Origin: Bradyrhizobium diazoefficiens
GTDB taxonomy: Bacteria > Pseudomonadota > Alphaproteobacteria > Rhizobiales > Xanthobacteraceae
NCBI RefSeq assembly: GCF_016616885.1
Contig: NZ_CP067102.1
Span: 5,794,501-5,858,500 of the forward strand
DNA: 64,000 nucleotides
Direction of reading: 5' to 3'
Part shown: one piece after another, positions 25,912 to 33,849 of the stretch
Position numbering within the stretch: position 1 is the first letter of the stretch
Layout: each line of letters opens with the position of its first letter
Made by a program: the position numbers and the translations under genes
Notes under the pieces: generated by a model
Seen by the model: only the letters and a program-made list of their open reading frames with translations
The model's database searches: none
What the model was told of the DNA's origin: nothing

Positions 25912-26517
25912 ATGTCGAAGGAATCGCGCAAGTTCCATGTGCCGGACGCGCTGGCGAATCTCTACGATTTCGCCAACACGCTGGATCTGCGGCACTTCAC
26001 CCATCACGGTATCCAGCATCAGCAGGCGGACGAGCTGCACAATCTCGCCGCGCTCGGCGAGTGGATGCGCCAGCATGGGCTGATCGAACGTGCCGCTGCG
26101 CCATCGCAGAAGACCTTCGAGGCGGCCTTGCGGCTGCGCGCCGCGGTCCGCGACTACCTCAAATGCGAGCCGGCGGAGCGCCATCGCAAACCGGCCGTCA
26201 TCGGCCCCCTCAACGCCGCGATGGAGGCGTTTGCACTGCGTGTCGCCACCATCGGCAAGGATGGTTTTGCACTCAGGCCGGTGACGAGCGATGCGCAAGC
26301 GGGCCTGTCGGCGATCGTCGCCGAATTGTACGACGCGGCCTCGGCCGGCACGCTCGGGCGGCTGAAGATGTGCGCCGCCGACGAGTGCCAGCGGGTGTTT
26401 TTCGATCGCTCGAAGCCCGGCACGCGGCGCTGGTGCCAATCCACCTTGTGCGGCAACCGGGAAAAGACGCGGACCTACCGCGAGCGCCACAGGCACGATC
26501 CCGCATCGGAGGTCTGA
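25912..26517 (+). CDS. CGNR zinc-finger / ABATE domain transcriptional regulator
   Basis: A 201-residue protein with an N-terminal ABATE (DUF1470, stress-induced regulator) domain and a C-terminal CGNR zinc finger. The finger is LKMCAADECQRVFFDRSKPGTRRWCQSTLCGNREKTRTY, with four Cys and the eponymous CGNR (about residues 154-190). Such proteins are presumed DNA-binding regulators. ATG 25912 was chosen, which leaves the inverted repeat upstream. The divergent neighbour encodes the dehalogenase-like enzyme, its likely regulatory target. Confidence 0.85.
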   Translation: MSKESRKFHVPDALANLYDFANTLDLRHFTHHGIQHQQADELHNLAALGEWMRQHGLIERAAAPSQKTFEAALRLRAAVRDYLKCEPAERHRKPAVIGPLNAAMEAFALRVATIGKDGFALRPVTSDAQAGLSAIVAELYDAASAGTLGRLKMCAADECQRVFFDRSKPGTRRWCQSTLCGNREKTRTYRERHRHDPASEV

Positions 26518-26599
26518 CGACCCGCGAGCTTGGAAGGCGGCTGATCCCAGTGTTTACTGAATGCCAGCGTGCCCGACAGGATCGAGAGGATCACATCCA

Positions 26600-27253
26600 T
26601 TGTCCGATAAGCTCCGCATTCTCCTCACCGGATTCGGCCCGTTTCCCGGGGCTCCGCATAATCCGACCCAGCCGCTGGTCGCGCGATTGACGCAACTGCG
26701 CCGGCCGGCGCTCGATGATGTCGAGCTATCGCGCCACATCTTTCCGGTGACCTACGCCGCGGTCGACCGGCAATTGCCGGAGGTGCTCGCGAAAGTGAAG
26801 CCGGATGCGCTTTTGATGTTCGGCCTCGCCGCGCGCACGCCGTACCTGCGCATCGAGAGCCGCGCGCGTAACGCCGTCACCATGCTCTGGCCCGACGCCG
26901 CCAACACCCGCTCGAGCAAGCGCGGCATCGCCGGTCATGCCGACGCCATGACGTTCGGCCCGCACACGGCAAGACTGCTGCGCGCCGCGCGGCTCACCGG
27001 CATCGATGCGCGGCCCTCGCGCGATGCCGGCGCCTATCTCTGCAACTATCTGAGCTGGCGCGCGATCGAGAACGTCAGGGGGGGCGGGCCACGGCTTGCG
27101 GCGTTCATCCACATTCCCCTGCTTGCGCGCAGCGGCGCGGTGCGGCGCAAGGGCGCCCCGCGCATCACGCTGGAGGAGCTGGTGGATGCGGGGGAAGCGA
27201 TGCTGATGGAGATGGTGGGTTTGGCAAGGAAGGGGCGCACACCGGCTGCGTAA
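26600..27253 (+). CDS. pcp: Pyroglutamyl-peptidase I (peptidase C15)
   Basis: A cytosolic cysteine peptidase of about 217 residues that removes N-terminal pyroglutamate. It starts with the family signature LLTGFGPFPGAPHNPTQPL. The catalytic residues are visible as Glu in YLRIESRARN, Cys in DAGAYLCNYLSW and His in AAFIHIPLLA. The start is probably the TTG at 26600, preceded by GAGAGGA (26584-26590). An ATG at 26561 would add 13 poorly conserved residues. Confidence 0.88.
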   Translation: MSDKLRILLTGFGPFPGAPHNPTQPLVARLTQLRRPALDDVELSRHIFPVTYAAVDRQLPEVLAKVKPDALLMFGLAARTPYLRIESRARNAVTMLWPDAANTRSSKRGIAGHADAMTFGPHTARLLRAARLTGIDARPSRDAGAYLCNYLSWRAIENVRGGGPRLAAFIHIPLLARSGAVRRKGAPRITLEELVDAGEAMLMEMVGLARKGRTPAA

Positions 27254-27359
27254 ACATTTAACCCTACCGCCAACAATCCCCATCCCACCGCCCGCCCTGC
27301 CCCATTTCTGCGCTACCTAATCTCCGCGGACAGCTCCCGCGTCCGCCGAAGGGCGCGCC

Positions 27360-28730
27360 ATGGACCTCAATCGCCGTCATCTCATCGGAGCTTCGACCGC
27401 CGGCATTGCCGGCGCGCTCGCGATGCCTGTCGACGCCGCTCGCGGGGCGCCGCTGACGTCGCTGCTCGGCCGCGATGCGACCCAATATGGCGTGCGGCCA
27501 GGCGTAGCCGAGGATCAGACGCGCGCGCTCCAGCGCGCGATCGACGAGGCCTCGCGCGCGCAGATGCCGCTTGCGCTTCCGCCCGGAATCTACCGAACCG
27601 GCCTGCTGCGGCTGCCGAACGGCGCGCAATTGATCGGCGTGCGCGGCGCGACCAAGCTTGTCTTCACCGGCGGGGCTTCGGCGATCCAGAGCGACGGATC
27701 GGACTCGATTGGGCTGACCGGCCTCACCTTCGACGGCGGCGGCATTCCGCTGCCGACGCGGCGCGGACTGATCCACGTCCTCGGCGGCCGCGACGTCCGT
27801 ATCGCCGATTGCGAGGTCACCGGCTCCGGCGGCAGCGGCATCTGGCTCGAGCAGGTGTCCGGCGACATCTCCGGCAATATCTTCACCAACATCGCCGTGA
27901 CAGCGGTGGTCTCGTTCGACGCCAGGGGCCTCGGCGTGTCCCGCAACACCATTCTCGGCACCAACGACAACGGCATCGAGATCCTGCGCACCGCCATCGG
28001 CGACGACGGCACGCTGGTCGCTGACAACCGCATCGAGGACATCAAGGCCGGCCCCGGCGGCTCCGGCCAGTACGGCAACGCCATCAACGCCTTCCGGGCC
28101 GGCAACGTGATCGTGCGCGGCAATCGCATCAAAAACTGCGACTACTCCGCCGTGCGCGGCAACTCGGCCTCGAACATCCACATATCAGGCAACAGCGTCA
28201 GCGACGTGCGCGAGGTCGCGCTCTATTCCGAGTTCGCGTTCGAGGCCGCGGTGATCGTCAACAACACCGTGGATGGCGCCGCCGTCGGCGTCTCCGTCTG
28301 CAATTTCAACGAAGGCGGCCGCATCGCGGTGGTCCAGGGCAACATCATCCGCAATTTGATCCCGAAGCGGCCGATCGGCACCGCGCCCGATGACGATGCC
28401 GGCGTCGGCATCTATGTCGAGGCCGATACCTCGGTAACCGGCAATGTGATCGAGAACGCGCCATCCTACGGCATCGTCGCCGGCTGGGGCAAATATCTGC
28501 GCGACGTCGTGATCGCGGGCAATGTGATCCGCAAGGCGCTGGCCGGCGTCGGCGTCTCCGTGGTGCCGGGCGCGGGCACCGCACTCATCAACAACAACAT
28601 GATCTCGGAAACTCCTCGCGGCGCCGTGGTCGGCCTCGATCACGCGCGGGCCGTGACAGCGGACCTGTCAGCGGACGGCGCCCAACGCTTTGCGCAGGTC
28701 GTGGTCGGCGGCAATGCGGTGCGGCAGTAG
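27360..28730 (+). CDS. TIGR03808-like Tat-exported beta-helix protein
   Basis: A 456-residue protein with a twin-arginine signal (residues 1-27, LNRRHLIGASTAGIAGALA). The mature part opens with a pectate-lyase-3-like segment (DQTRALQRAIDEASRAQMPLALPPGIYRTG) and continues as many short right-handed parallel beta-helix repeats (SGNIFTNIAV, SRNTILGTNDNGIEIL, VRGNRIKNCDYSAV, ISGNSVSDVREV). It matches the TIGR03808 family of Rhizobiales repetitive Tat proteins. A carbohydrate-related role is plausible from the fold but unproven. The start has the typical spacing to the Arg pair. Confidence 0.88.
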   Translation: MDLNRRHLIGASTAGIAGALAMPVDAARGAPLTSLLGRDATQYGVRPGVAEDQTRALQRAIDEASRAQMPLALPPGIYRTGLLRLPNGAQLIGVRGATKLVFTGGASAIQSDGSDSIGLTGLTFDGGGIPLPTRRGLIHVLGGRDVRIADCEVTGSGGSGIWLEQVSGDISGNIFTNIAVTAVVSFDARGLGVSRNTILGTNDNGIEILRTAIGDDGTLVADNRIEDIKAGPGGSGQYGNAINAFRAGNVIVRGNRIKNCDYSAVRGNSASNIHISGNSVSDVREVALYSEFAFEAAVIVNNTVDGAAVGVSVCNFNEGGRIAVVQGNIIRNLIPKRPIGTAPDDDAGVGIYVEADTSVTGNVIENAPSYGIVAGWGKYLRDVVIAGNVIRKALAGVGVSVVPGAGTALINNNMISETPRGAVVGLDHARAVTADLSADGAQRFAQVVVGGNAVRQ

Positions 28731-28747
28731 GTGCGCGGTTGGCAGAC

Positions 28748-28816
28748 GGGCCGTTCATCCTTCGAGGCTCCCCATGGGACGCGTTGCGTCCCATGCCTCG
28801 CACCTCAGGATGACGG
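28748..28816. repeat. Dispersed 69-bp palindromic repeat, copy 1
   Basis: The unit starts GGGCCGTTCATCCTTCGAGG and ends CACCTCAGGATGACGG, with an inner palindrome CATGGGACGC / GCGTCCCATG. It is 67/69 identical to the direct copy at 29253-29321 on the far side of the GIY-YIG gene. Confidence 0.9.
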
Positions 28817-28865
28817 AAGATCCTGAGGTTGTCGCATCAAAGATTGACAACCAGAACTCCGCCGC

Positions 28866-28925
28866 CATCCTTAGGTGCGAGCCGGGCGGTGCGCAGCACC
28901 GTCCGGGGAGCCTCGAAGGATGATG
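28866..28925. repeat. Related palindromic repeat in inverted orientation, upstream of the GIY-YIG gene
   Basis: It reads CATCCTTAGGTGCGAG to GCCTCGAAGGATGATG, the reverse orientation of the flanking 69-bp units but with a different loop. Its end supplies GAAGGA (28915-28920), a good Shine-Dalgarno sequence for the GTG at 28928. Confidence 0.8.
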
Positions 28926-28927
28926 TT

Positions 28928-29251
28928 GTGGGCGTCTATGTCTACATGCTGCGATGCGCAGATGGCTCCTTTTACATCGGAAGTGCCACCGGCGAGGACA
29001 CGTCCAAGCGGGTCGATAAGCACAATGCCGGCGCCTATCCGGGATATACTTATTCGAGGCGTCCAGTCGTCCTGGTTTGGTCCGAATATTTCGACCGGAT
29101 CACGGATGGCATCGCGGCCGAGCGACAGCTGAAGGGCTGGAGCCGCGCAAAGAAGGAAGCGCTCATTCGATCGGATTGGAAATCGGTGAGCCAGCTTGCG
29201 CAACGGCGGGCGGGAGTGCCGAGGGCCAAGAAGTGTCGTGCGGCGGGCTAA
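28928..29251 (+). CDS. Small GIY-YIG nuclease family protein
   Basis: A 107-residue single-domain GIY-YIG protein (UPF0213/YhbQ-like group). The motif is split as VYVYMLRCADGSFYIGSA (residues 3-20); later come the Arg in DTSKRVDKHNAG (about 30), the Tyr/Arg of YTYSRRPVVLVW and the metal-binding Glu in IAAERQLKGWSRAKKEALI. Start GTG 28928 was chosen because the core domain begins there and a Shine-Dalgarno sequence lies inside the upstream repeat. The gene is boxed by dispersed repeats on both sides. Its target is unknown. Confidence 0.85.
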   Translation: MGVYVYMLRCADGSFYIGSATGEDTSKRVDKHNAGAYPGYTYSRRPVVLVWSEYFDRITDGIAAERQLKGWSRAKKEALIRSDWKSVSQLAQRRAGVPRAKKCRAAG

Positions 29252-29252
29252 T

Positions 29253-29321
29253 GGGCCGTTCATCCTTCGAGGCTCTCCATGGGACGCGTTGCGTCCCATG
29301 CTTCGCACCTCAGGATGACGG
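29253..29321. repeat. Dispersed 69-bp palindromic repeat, copy 2
   Basis: A direct copy of the unit at 28748-28816, differing at two positions. It begins two bases after the stop codon of the GIY-YIG gene. Confidence 0.9.
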
Positions 29322-29357
29322 GTTGGAGAGGTCCGGCGAACCTCTAAAGCGTTGGCC

Positions 29358-29975
29358 CTAGAACGTATTCCGCAGCAGCGGGTACTTCGCCTCGATGCCG
29401 TCGAGGCTGAAGGTGAATTCGACCACGCGCTCGGGGGCCGCGACGATTTCGGCGGCGGGCGGCGAGAAGGTCTGCAGAAACGAGGCGATCGACGCCACTG
29501 GCGCAGTCGGAGCGGCCGGCGCAATCGGTGCCTCGACGATTTCGGCAAGCACATCCAGCTTGGGCTCGAGCCTGACCGGAATGGCGGTCTCGGGCGCGAT
29601 GTGCACGGCCTTGGGCTGCACGGCCTTGGGCTGCAAGGTCTGAGACTGCAAGGTCTGGGGCTGCAACGTCTGGGGCTGCACGGTCTGGGCCTGCTCGCGC
29701 GGAAACACGCGCGGCATCGTCGCCGGCGACCAGCCGAATGCGGAGGTTACGCTCGCGGCAGCCGCGGCGACGTCCCCGCCATTGGCAAGGGCGCGCCAGG
29801 TCTGGACCGCGCGCTTGGCTTCCTGAATGTTTTCGAGGAATGCGAGCTCGGAGTGATAGCGGCGCCAGCGTCCGGTCTCGAACATTTCGGAGAGATGTTC
29901 CAGCCGCTGTTCGGCGAGAGCGCACCAGCGTGCTGCAAGCTCGCGGCTTCCAGCCGCGCTATGGCGATGAGTCAT
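29358..29975 (-). CDS. TIGR03809 family hypothetical protein
   Basis: A 205-residue protein. The N-terminal 70 residues are helical and conserved-looking (ELAARWCALAEQRLEHLSEMFETGRWRRYHSE). The middle is a run of five-residue repeats of the LQPQT/VQPKA type (about residues 98-127), encoded by tandem 15-bp units. The C-terminus is a short conserved block (VEFTFSLDGIEAKYPLLRNTF). Architecture and neighbourhood fit the TIGR03809 family of Bradyrhizobiaceae, whose function is unknown. It is convergent with the GIY-YIG gene. Confidence 0.75.
   Translation of the reverse strand: MTHRHSAAGSRELAARWCALAEQRLEHLSEMFETGRWRRYHSELAFLENIQEAKRAVQTWRALANGGDVAAAAASVTSAFGWSPATMPRVFPREQAQTVQPQTLQPQTLQSQTLQPKAVQPKAVHIAPETAIPVRLEPKLDVLAEIVEAPIAPAAPTAPVASIASFLQTFSPPAAEIVAAPERVVEFTFSLDGIEAKYPLLRNTF
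29602..29691. repeat. Tandem 15-bp repeats inside the TIGR03809-like gene
   Basis: About six units of 15 bases (TGCACGGCCTTGGGC and variants) lie in frame and encode the Gln/Pro-rich pentapeptide repeats. Copy number could vary between strains by slippage without breaking the frame. Confidence 0.8.
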
Positions 29976-30109
29976 AAATCAGCCCGTCAGGAGAGAATAC
30001 GGACGCGACGCAACGCACACGAATCAATTTAGGCGCGACATGAATATTTTGTGGAAAAGTTTTGACTTGTCCAGCAACGACACCGCTGTCGTCACAAAAG
30101 ACCGTACTC

Positions 30110-30148
30110 GTGCGGAGCTTTCAGGGCTTTTCGAGTCAAGCTCCGCAC
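30110..30148. repeat. Perfect 11-bp inverted repeat with 17-base loop
   Basis: Arms GTGCGGAGCTT (30110-30120) and AAGCTCCGCAC (30138-30148) pair perfectly. There is no T-run on the plus strand and no adjacent gene end. It may be a regulatory RNA hairpin or a protein-binding site. Confidence 0.6.
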
Positions 30149-30252
30149 AAGCATAGCGGGCTTGCCACGTGCCGTTGCCGAGTCATCACGACGATCGCGC
30201 CCATGGGCTCAACCGCAAGCTGATCTCGCATCACGCCTCAAGAAATCGGACG

Positions 30253-30295
30253 CCCCAAAAGAAAAGACCCGTCCGGGGGGACAACCGGACGGGTC
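30253..30295 (-). terminator. Rho-independent terminator of the subtilase operon
   Basis: Read on the minus strand, an 11-bp stem (GACCCGTCCGG / CCGGACGGGTC, 30285-30295 and 30266-30276) is followed directly by TTTTCTTTT. It lies about 160 bases after the subtilase stop and fits as the end of the sigma/anti-sigma/protease operon. Confidence 0.85.
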
Positions 30296-30455
30296 GAGCC
30301 ATATGGGCGCTTGGGGTGGATGGGCGCTCGCGCCTGATATGACTGATGGGGAGGGATAACCGCTCCCACATAATTTGGTCGTGGCAGCTGGCTGAATGTT
30401 CAAAGCGGGGTTCGATTTTTTAACCTTTGGCCGACGCGTAAAGTTGTCGCGGGGG

Positions 30456-32144
30456 CTAGCGCGCCGCCGGCCTATCCGCCTGAGAAACCGTGGATTTATC
30501 GCCCGCGCTCGACAGCGAGGGTTGTTCGATCGCGCGGAGATTGGGGTCGTCGCGATGCCTCTCGGCATCTTCACGTTTAGTTGTACCGGACGCAGCTGCG
30601 ACCGGCGTCGTGCTGTCGACCGGAACGGCCATGACCGCGGCAAACGCATCGGGCTCACCGTCGCCGAACAGATCATCACGCCCGGGTGAACCGAGATCGC
30701 GCGCGGTCTTCGACAGCGTCATGCGCAGCGCTTCCGGCTTCAGGGAATAGTTGCGCTCGAGCAGCAATGCCGCGACGCCGGAGACATAGGCTGCCGAGAA
30801 CGAGGTGCCCGACGTCATCTGGTATTTGCCATCCGGCGCCGGCAGGAAGATGTCGACGCCGGGCGCCGCCAGCGCGATGTAGTTGCCGCGGTTGGACGCG
30901 GTGAACAGCTTGTCCTGCTGGTCGGTCGCACTGACCGCGATCACGTTGGGATTGGCGGCGGGATAAAGCGGCGGCGATTTGTCACCGGCATTGCCGGCGG
31001 CCGCGATCAGCACCAGGCCGCGCGCGGCAGTTGCCGCGATCGCACGCTCGATCACCGCGTCCTTTGGACCGGCAAAGCTCATATTGACGATCTGGGCGCC
31101 GTGCTCGGCGGCGTAATTGAGTGAGCGCAGAATGATGTAGGACGAGCTCTCGGCGCTGCCGGTGGTGCCGCCGAAGGCCCTGATAGCGATGATGCGCGCT
31201 TCCGGCGCGCTGCCCATCAGCTTCGCATGCGCCACGATGACCCCCGCAATGCCGGTGCCGTGGATATGGGGGCCCTCGCTGCTACCGAGCGCGTCGAAAT
31301 TGTCGGCGATCGAGTTGGCGAGCTCGGGGTGCCTGGCGTCGACGCCGGAATCGATCACGGCAACCGTGACATTGGCGCCGTGGGCCAGCGTGTGCGCCTG
31401 CGGCAGGCGCAGCTTCGACAGCGCGTATTGCGCCGGATCACCCTCGGCCGGCGCCGTCGGCTTCTGGTCCTGAAGCACGTAGCGGAAGTTCGGCTGGAGC
31501 GAACGCACGCTGCCGTCGGCGGCAAATTCACGCCGCACCGTCTCGTACGGCCGACCGTCGGCGATGCGGAACAAACCGACCGTGGCCCCGATCAGCGGAA
31601 AGTTTTCCGACGAGACGCGCGCCAAACCGTGGCGCCGCGCGAGTTCGTCAGCCTCGGTCAGCGACAGCGCACTGTCGATCTCGGCCACGAACTCGTTGGC
31701 GAAGCTTCGCAGATTGACAGCGACCGGCGTGTTGTTGCCCCGCCCCTTGCCGGCGCTCTTCTTGGCCGATTTGCCGGAACCGTCGCCGCCTCCGTTCGGC
31801 TGTGCCAGGCACTCGCCGTCGGCGTCGCGATAGGCAGCCGTGCAGGCCGGATAGAGGTTCGGCGAGTAGCGCGCATAAGGCAGCACCGGCGTCGAACCGA
31901 TCCGCGTCGTGGAGATATGCGGGATGGCGGGGGTGACCCGAGGGCCGTGGTCGACGCTCATCACCCTGGCCGCGATACTCGGAGAGATCGTCGGCGTCCG
32001 CGAGGGAACGCTGATGGTCGGCGTGCGCATGATCGCCTGGGCGTGCGCCACCTCGATACCGAGACAGGCGGCGAGCAGGAGCGCGGCTCCGACCGACGAA
32101 GCATGGGCCCCGGCTCGCAACTGCCTCTCGGACTTGCGCGTCAT
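30456..32144 (-). CDS. Exported S8 family (subtilisin-like) serine protease
   Basis: A 562-residue protease with a signal peptide (residues 1-35, ending in EVAHAQA), a variable region, and a prodomain-like segment at about 151-225. The catalytic triad is Asp265 (VAVIDSGVDARHPEL), His295 (GPHIHGTGIAGVI) and Ser448 (SGTSFSAAYVSG). A Ser/Lys/Gly-rich linker (about 120-135) precedes the prodomain. The product is probably periplasmic or secreted. It lies directly downstream of an anti-sigma factor (16-base gap) and an ECF sigma gene, and is probably part of that operon. A link with envelope-stress signalling is inferred from this arrangement. Confidence 0.9.
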   Translation of the reverse strand: MTRKSERQLRAGAHASSVGAALLLAACLGIEVAHAQAIMRTPTISVPSRTPTISPSIAARVMSVDHGPRVTPAIPHISTTRIGSTPVLPYARYSPNLYPACTAAYRDADGECLAQPNGGGDGSGKSAKKSAGKGRGNNTPVAVNLRSFANEFVAEIDSALSLTEADELARRHGLARVSSENFPLIGATVGLFRIADGRPYETVRREFAADGSVRSLQPNFRYVLQDQKPTAPAEGDPAQYALSKLRLPQAHTLAHGANVTVAVIDSGVDARHPELANSIADNFDALGSSEGPHIHGTGIAGVIVAHAKLMGSAPEARIIAIRAFGGTTGSAESSSYIILRSLNYAAEHGAQIVNMSFAGPKDAVIERAIAATAARGLVLIAAAGNAGDKSPPLYPAANPNVIAVSATDQQDKLFTASNRGNYIALAAPGVDIFLPAPDGKYQMTSGTSFSAAYVSGVAALLLERNYSLKPEALRMTLSKTARDLGSPGRDDLFGDGEPDAFAAVMAVPVDSTTPVAAASGTTKREDAERHRDDPNLRAIEQPSLSSAGDKSTVSQADRPAAR

Positions 32145-32160
32145 TGGTGCAGGGGCGCGC

Positions 32161-32853
32161 TTAAGGCGCCGCCACGGCGAGGTTGACGAACTTCTCGCGC
32201 TGCATCCTGCCGAGCAGCGAGGTGAGTTCGTCCTGGCTCATCGCCTTGTCGAACTGCAGGCGGAACATGCCGCCCTTGGCATCGCCGATGATCGAGGCCT
32301 GGTAGCTGTCGAGCAGCGCCGTGATGTCGGCGACGCGCGCCTCGGGGGTGAAGCGCACCAGCGCCCGCGAAGGAGCAGCCGCCCCGAGCTCGCGCGTGAT
32401 CGGCGCACCGGTCGAGAGCGATGCGGTCTGGAAGGTCGAAGTCTGGGTCTTCATCAGCACCGCGCCGATGATGCCGGCCTGGAGCAGCAACGCGATAGCG
32501 CCAAGGCTCGCCGACCAGGCGAGCGTGCGCGGCGACAGACTCGCGAAGAAGGTGGCAACGCGCGCCGACAACGGCAGCGAACTGCTCGCCCGCGCCGGCT
32601 CAGCGTCAATCGCGGCGAACAGCTTCTGCATCGCGCGCGCCGACGGAGCGCCCAGGCTTTCGTTCAGGTGAATGGTCTCTTCGTATTCGCCGCGGATCGC
32701 CGCATATTGCTTCGCGAGCGCCGGATCGCTGGCGAGCGCTTCCTCGACGCGGCGGGCATCGCGCGCGTTCAGCGTGCCGGCAGCATGCCACGGCAGCAGC
32801 AGTTCGATCTCACTGGGCTCTCGCTCCAGCATCTTCTTGCTCAATGCCATCAT
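32161..32853 (-). CDS. Membrane-anchored anti-sigma factor with prodomain-like C-terminus
   Basis: A 230-residue single-pass membrane protein. The cytosolic N-terminal part (residues 1-80, with LLLPWHAAGTLNARDARRVEEAL) has the helical anti-sigma domain plan but lacks the HxxxCxxC zinc motif. One transmembrane helix lies at about 111-133. The periplasmic tail (about 164-230: ALVRFTPEARVADITALLDSY through GGMFRLQFDKAMSQDEL) has the alternating pattern of an alpha/beta inhibitor or subtilase-prodomain module. Its start overlaps the ECF sigma stop by four bases, the usual coupling for a sigma/anti-sigma pair. Confidence 0.82.
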   Translation of the reverse strand: MMALSKKMLEREPSEIELLLPWHAAGTLNARDARRVEEALASDPALAKQYAAIRGEYEETIHLNESLGAPSARAMQKLFAAIDAEPARASSSLPLSARVATFFASLSPRTLAWSASLGAIALLLQAGIIGAVLMKTQTSTFQTASLSTGAPITRELGAAAPSRALVRFTPEARVADITALLDSYQASIIGDAKGGMFRLQFDKAMSQDELTSLLGRMQREKFVNLAVAAP

Positions 32854-33419
32854 GGCCAGCCTCGCTCAATGCCGGCTGCCTTCAGCAGTTCGGCCAATTT
32901 CTTGCGCGCATAGAACAAGCGCGTCTTCACAGTGTTCTCGGGAATGCCAACGATTTCGGCCACTTCTTCCACGGACTTCTCGTGGTAGTAGACGAGATCG
33001 ACGATTTCCCGATGGTCGGGCGAGAGGCCCGTCAGACACTCCCGCAACGCTTCACTGGTATCTTTCTTCTGAACCGCCGTTTCTGGATTGTCGGACGAAT
33101 CCTCGATCGCATTGGCGGCCTCGTCGTCCAATTCAAAATCCTTTCGGCGCCGAAGCGCAGACAGGGCTTTGAATCGGGTGATTGCCAGCAGCCAGGTGGA
33201 AACGGCGGATCGGCCCTCGAACTTGCCGGCTTGACGCCAGACGTCGAGAAACACCTCGCTGATGAGGTCTTCCGCCGTCTGCTCGTCCCGCACGAGCCTA
33301 AGCCCGAACCGATACACCCTGACATGGTGCCGCCCGTACAGCACCTGCATGGCGAGCCGGTCGCCTTGGGCGATCCTGGCGATAAGGACCTCGTCCGTAG
33401 CCGCCTGTGTCACGCTCAA
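32850..33419 (-). CDS. ECF-type RNA polymerase sigma factor
   Basis: A 189-residue group IV sigma factor. Region 2 (about residues 25-90) contains VYRFGLRLVRDEQTAEDLISEVFLDVWRQAGKFEGRSAVSTWLLAITRFKAL in family form, with the DLxxEVFLDVW recognition core. Region 4 (about 125-178) contains SPDHREIVDLVYYHEKSVEEVAEIVGIPENTVKTRLFYARKKL with its helix-turn-helix. The start is uncertain: TTG 33419, or GTG at 33413. It is the first gene of a three-gene unit with the anti-sigma factor and the subtilase, presumably under autoregulation. Confidence 0.93.
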   Translation of the reverse strand: MSVTQAATDEVLIARIAQGDRLAMQVLYGRHHVRVYRFGLRLVRDEQTAEDLISEVFLDVWRQAGKFEGRSAVSTWLLAITRFKALSALRRRKDFELDDEAANAIEDSSDNPETAVQKKDTSEALRECLTGLSPDHREIVDLVYYHEKSVEEVAEIVGIPENTVKTRLFYARKKLAELLKAAGIERGWP

Positions 33420-33849
33420 AGGCCGTCTCGCAAAGTTTGTCGGGTCGATGCGGGGGACGGTTCGACGGGAGGGGTAAAATTCTTCAATTTACCGCACTCA
33501 CACGGGGATCTGTGTGATCTACCCCATATACGCGCAATTTCCTTGTCCCACCCGTTGCAGTCAGCCGTGCCTCTCCAAAACAGTAACATAATACGGAAAC
33601 ACTTTCGGATTTGCCGTGAGCCATGCGGCCCGGTCAAGCCTGCGGCATAACACGGCGCTGTGCACTTATGTCGCGCGAGGCCGGCTTTGGTCCGCGATAT
33701 CGCCTGCGATGCCTAACTGGCCGCAAAATTTCCGCGCTGCACAACGTCCCGCATCCACACCCCTGTCCCCGGATTCGGTGCAAAAGGATACCAAACCTAA
33801 AGGCTTGCCACGTAGGTTTTTTCGGCTGACATCCACCATTGGCGGAACC
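33420..33849. other. Divergent promoter region between ECF sigma and GGDEF genes
   Basis: The first 180 bases are A/T-richer than the surroundings. No perfect repeat was identified. The open frame that extends the GGDEF gene upstream through this stretch is low in coding character. The promoters of both genes presumably lie here. Confidence 0.45.

Larger units (their letters stand above)
29976..30455. other. 480-base gap with two inverted repeats and no gene
   Basis: The gap lies between two minus-strand genes, upstream of the TIGR03809 gene and downstream of the subtilase. The first part is unusually A/T-rich (around 30030-30070) and probably holds the TIGR03809 promoter. It also contains the perfect hairpin at 30110-30148 and the terminator at 30253-30295. 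No convincing ORF was found. Confidence 0.55.

Noticed and set aside
28748..29321. Possible CRISPR-like array
   Set aside because: Only two direct copies separated by a gene, and the units are long palindromes; there are no regular spacers and no cas genes.
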